This document shows, piece after piece, positions 63,986-64,000 of a stretch of DNA of 64,000 nucleotides. Below the pieces are notes generated by a model. The model searched no databases. It was not told the origin of the DNA and worked only from the letters and a program-made list of their open reading frames with translations. How positions within the stretch are numbered: the first letter of the stretch is position 1; each line of letters opens with the position of its first letter. This DNA is from Diabrotica undecimpunctata (taxonomy: Eukaryota; Arthropoda; Insecta; Coleoptera; Chrysomelidae), in NCBI RefSeq assembly GCF_040954645.1, contig NC_092805.1, positions 72,711,186 to 72,775,185 of the forward strand, read 5' to 3'. Made by a program: the position numbers and the translations under genes.

Positions 63986-64000
63986 TGGCCATATTTCCGT

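Overview
The window reads as insect nuclear DNA. It is AT-rich and gene-poor, and it holds spliced exons of one conserved animal gene (a BRSK/SAD-type kinase, Drosophila sff) in a dense, nested accumulation of transposable elements. I cannot name the species. Almost every transposon coding frame outside the central element is broken by stops or frameshifts.

The best-preserved and most interesting object is a complete Polinton/Maverick element (endogenous adintovirus-like) at 9421-21764. It has 801-804 bp terminal inverted repeats that begin AGTAGATAG and an exact 6-bp target duplication, TCTATC, on both sides. Its genes are: a parvovirus-type phospholipase A2 fused to an adenovirus-pX-like tail (-), an A32/FtsK-type packaging ATPase with one premature stop (+), a DUF8207-type protein (+), a coiled-coil fibre-like protein (+), an RVE integrase with a C-terminal chromodomain (+), an unknown 239-aa protein with its own TATA box (+), an intact 1269-aa protein-primed DNA polymerase B (-) and a small OB-like protein (-). 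I find no double-jelly-roll capsid gene, no penton gene and no adenain protease. The inverted repeats, and the region just inside the right one, are arrays of CCAAT boxes and CRE/ATF-like TGACGTC sites in units of about 120 bp. A G-run block lies beside them.

Layout. 1-9.4 kb: left arm of a multi-kilobase inverted repeat made of LINE debris, then more LINE fragments. 9.4-21.8 kb: the Polinton. 21.8-28.4 kb: an RTE-like LINE fragment and the right arm of the inverted repeat. 28.4-32.9 kb: Penelope-like elements with inverted ends, alternating with (TA)n tracts. 33.3-38.0 kb: four minus-strand kinase exons, with a PIF/Harbinger transposon in the intron between two of them. 39.3-40.9 kb: THAP and DDE transposase remnants. 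41.0-46.0 kb: the 3' part of a plus-strand Ty3/gypsy element whose LTR is split by a pogo/Tigger element. 46.5-55.2 kb: a degenerate minus-strand Ty3/gypsy element of the same family. 55.6-56.8 kb: an internally deleted LINE inserted in a BEL/Pao element that runs to about 62 kb (-). 62.3-64.0 kb: a decayed I-clade LINE.

In the Polinton the genes fit a virus-like plan. PolB and the small OB-like protein would replicate the element. The integrase would insert it, with the chromodomain perhaps biasing site choice. The ATPase and the PLA2/pX protein are relics of, or parts of, a packaging and entry module. The repeat-borne CCAAT/CRE array would supply host-factor-driven transcription. Without a recognisable capsid this copy is either virion-less or uses structural proteins I do not recognise.
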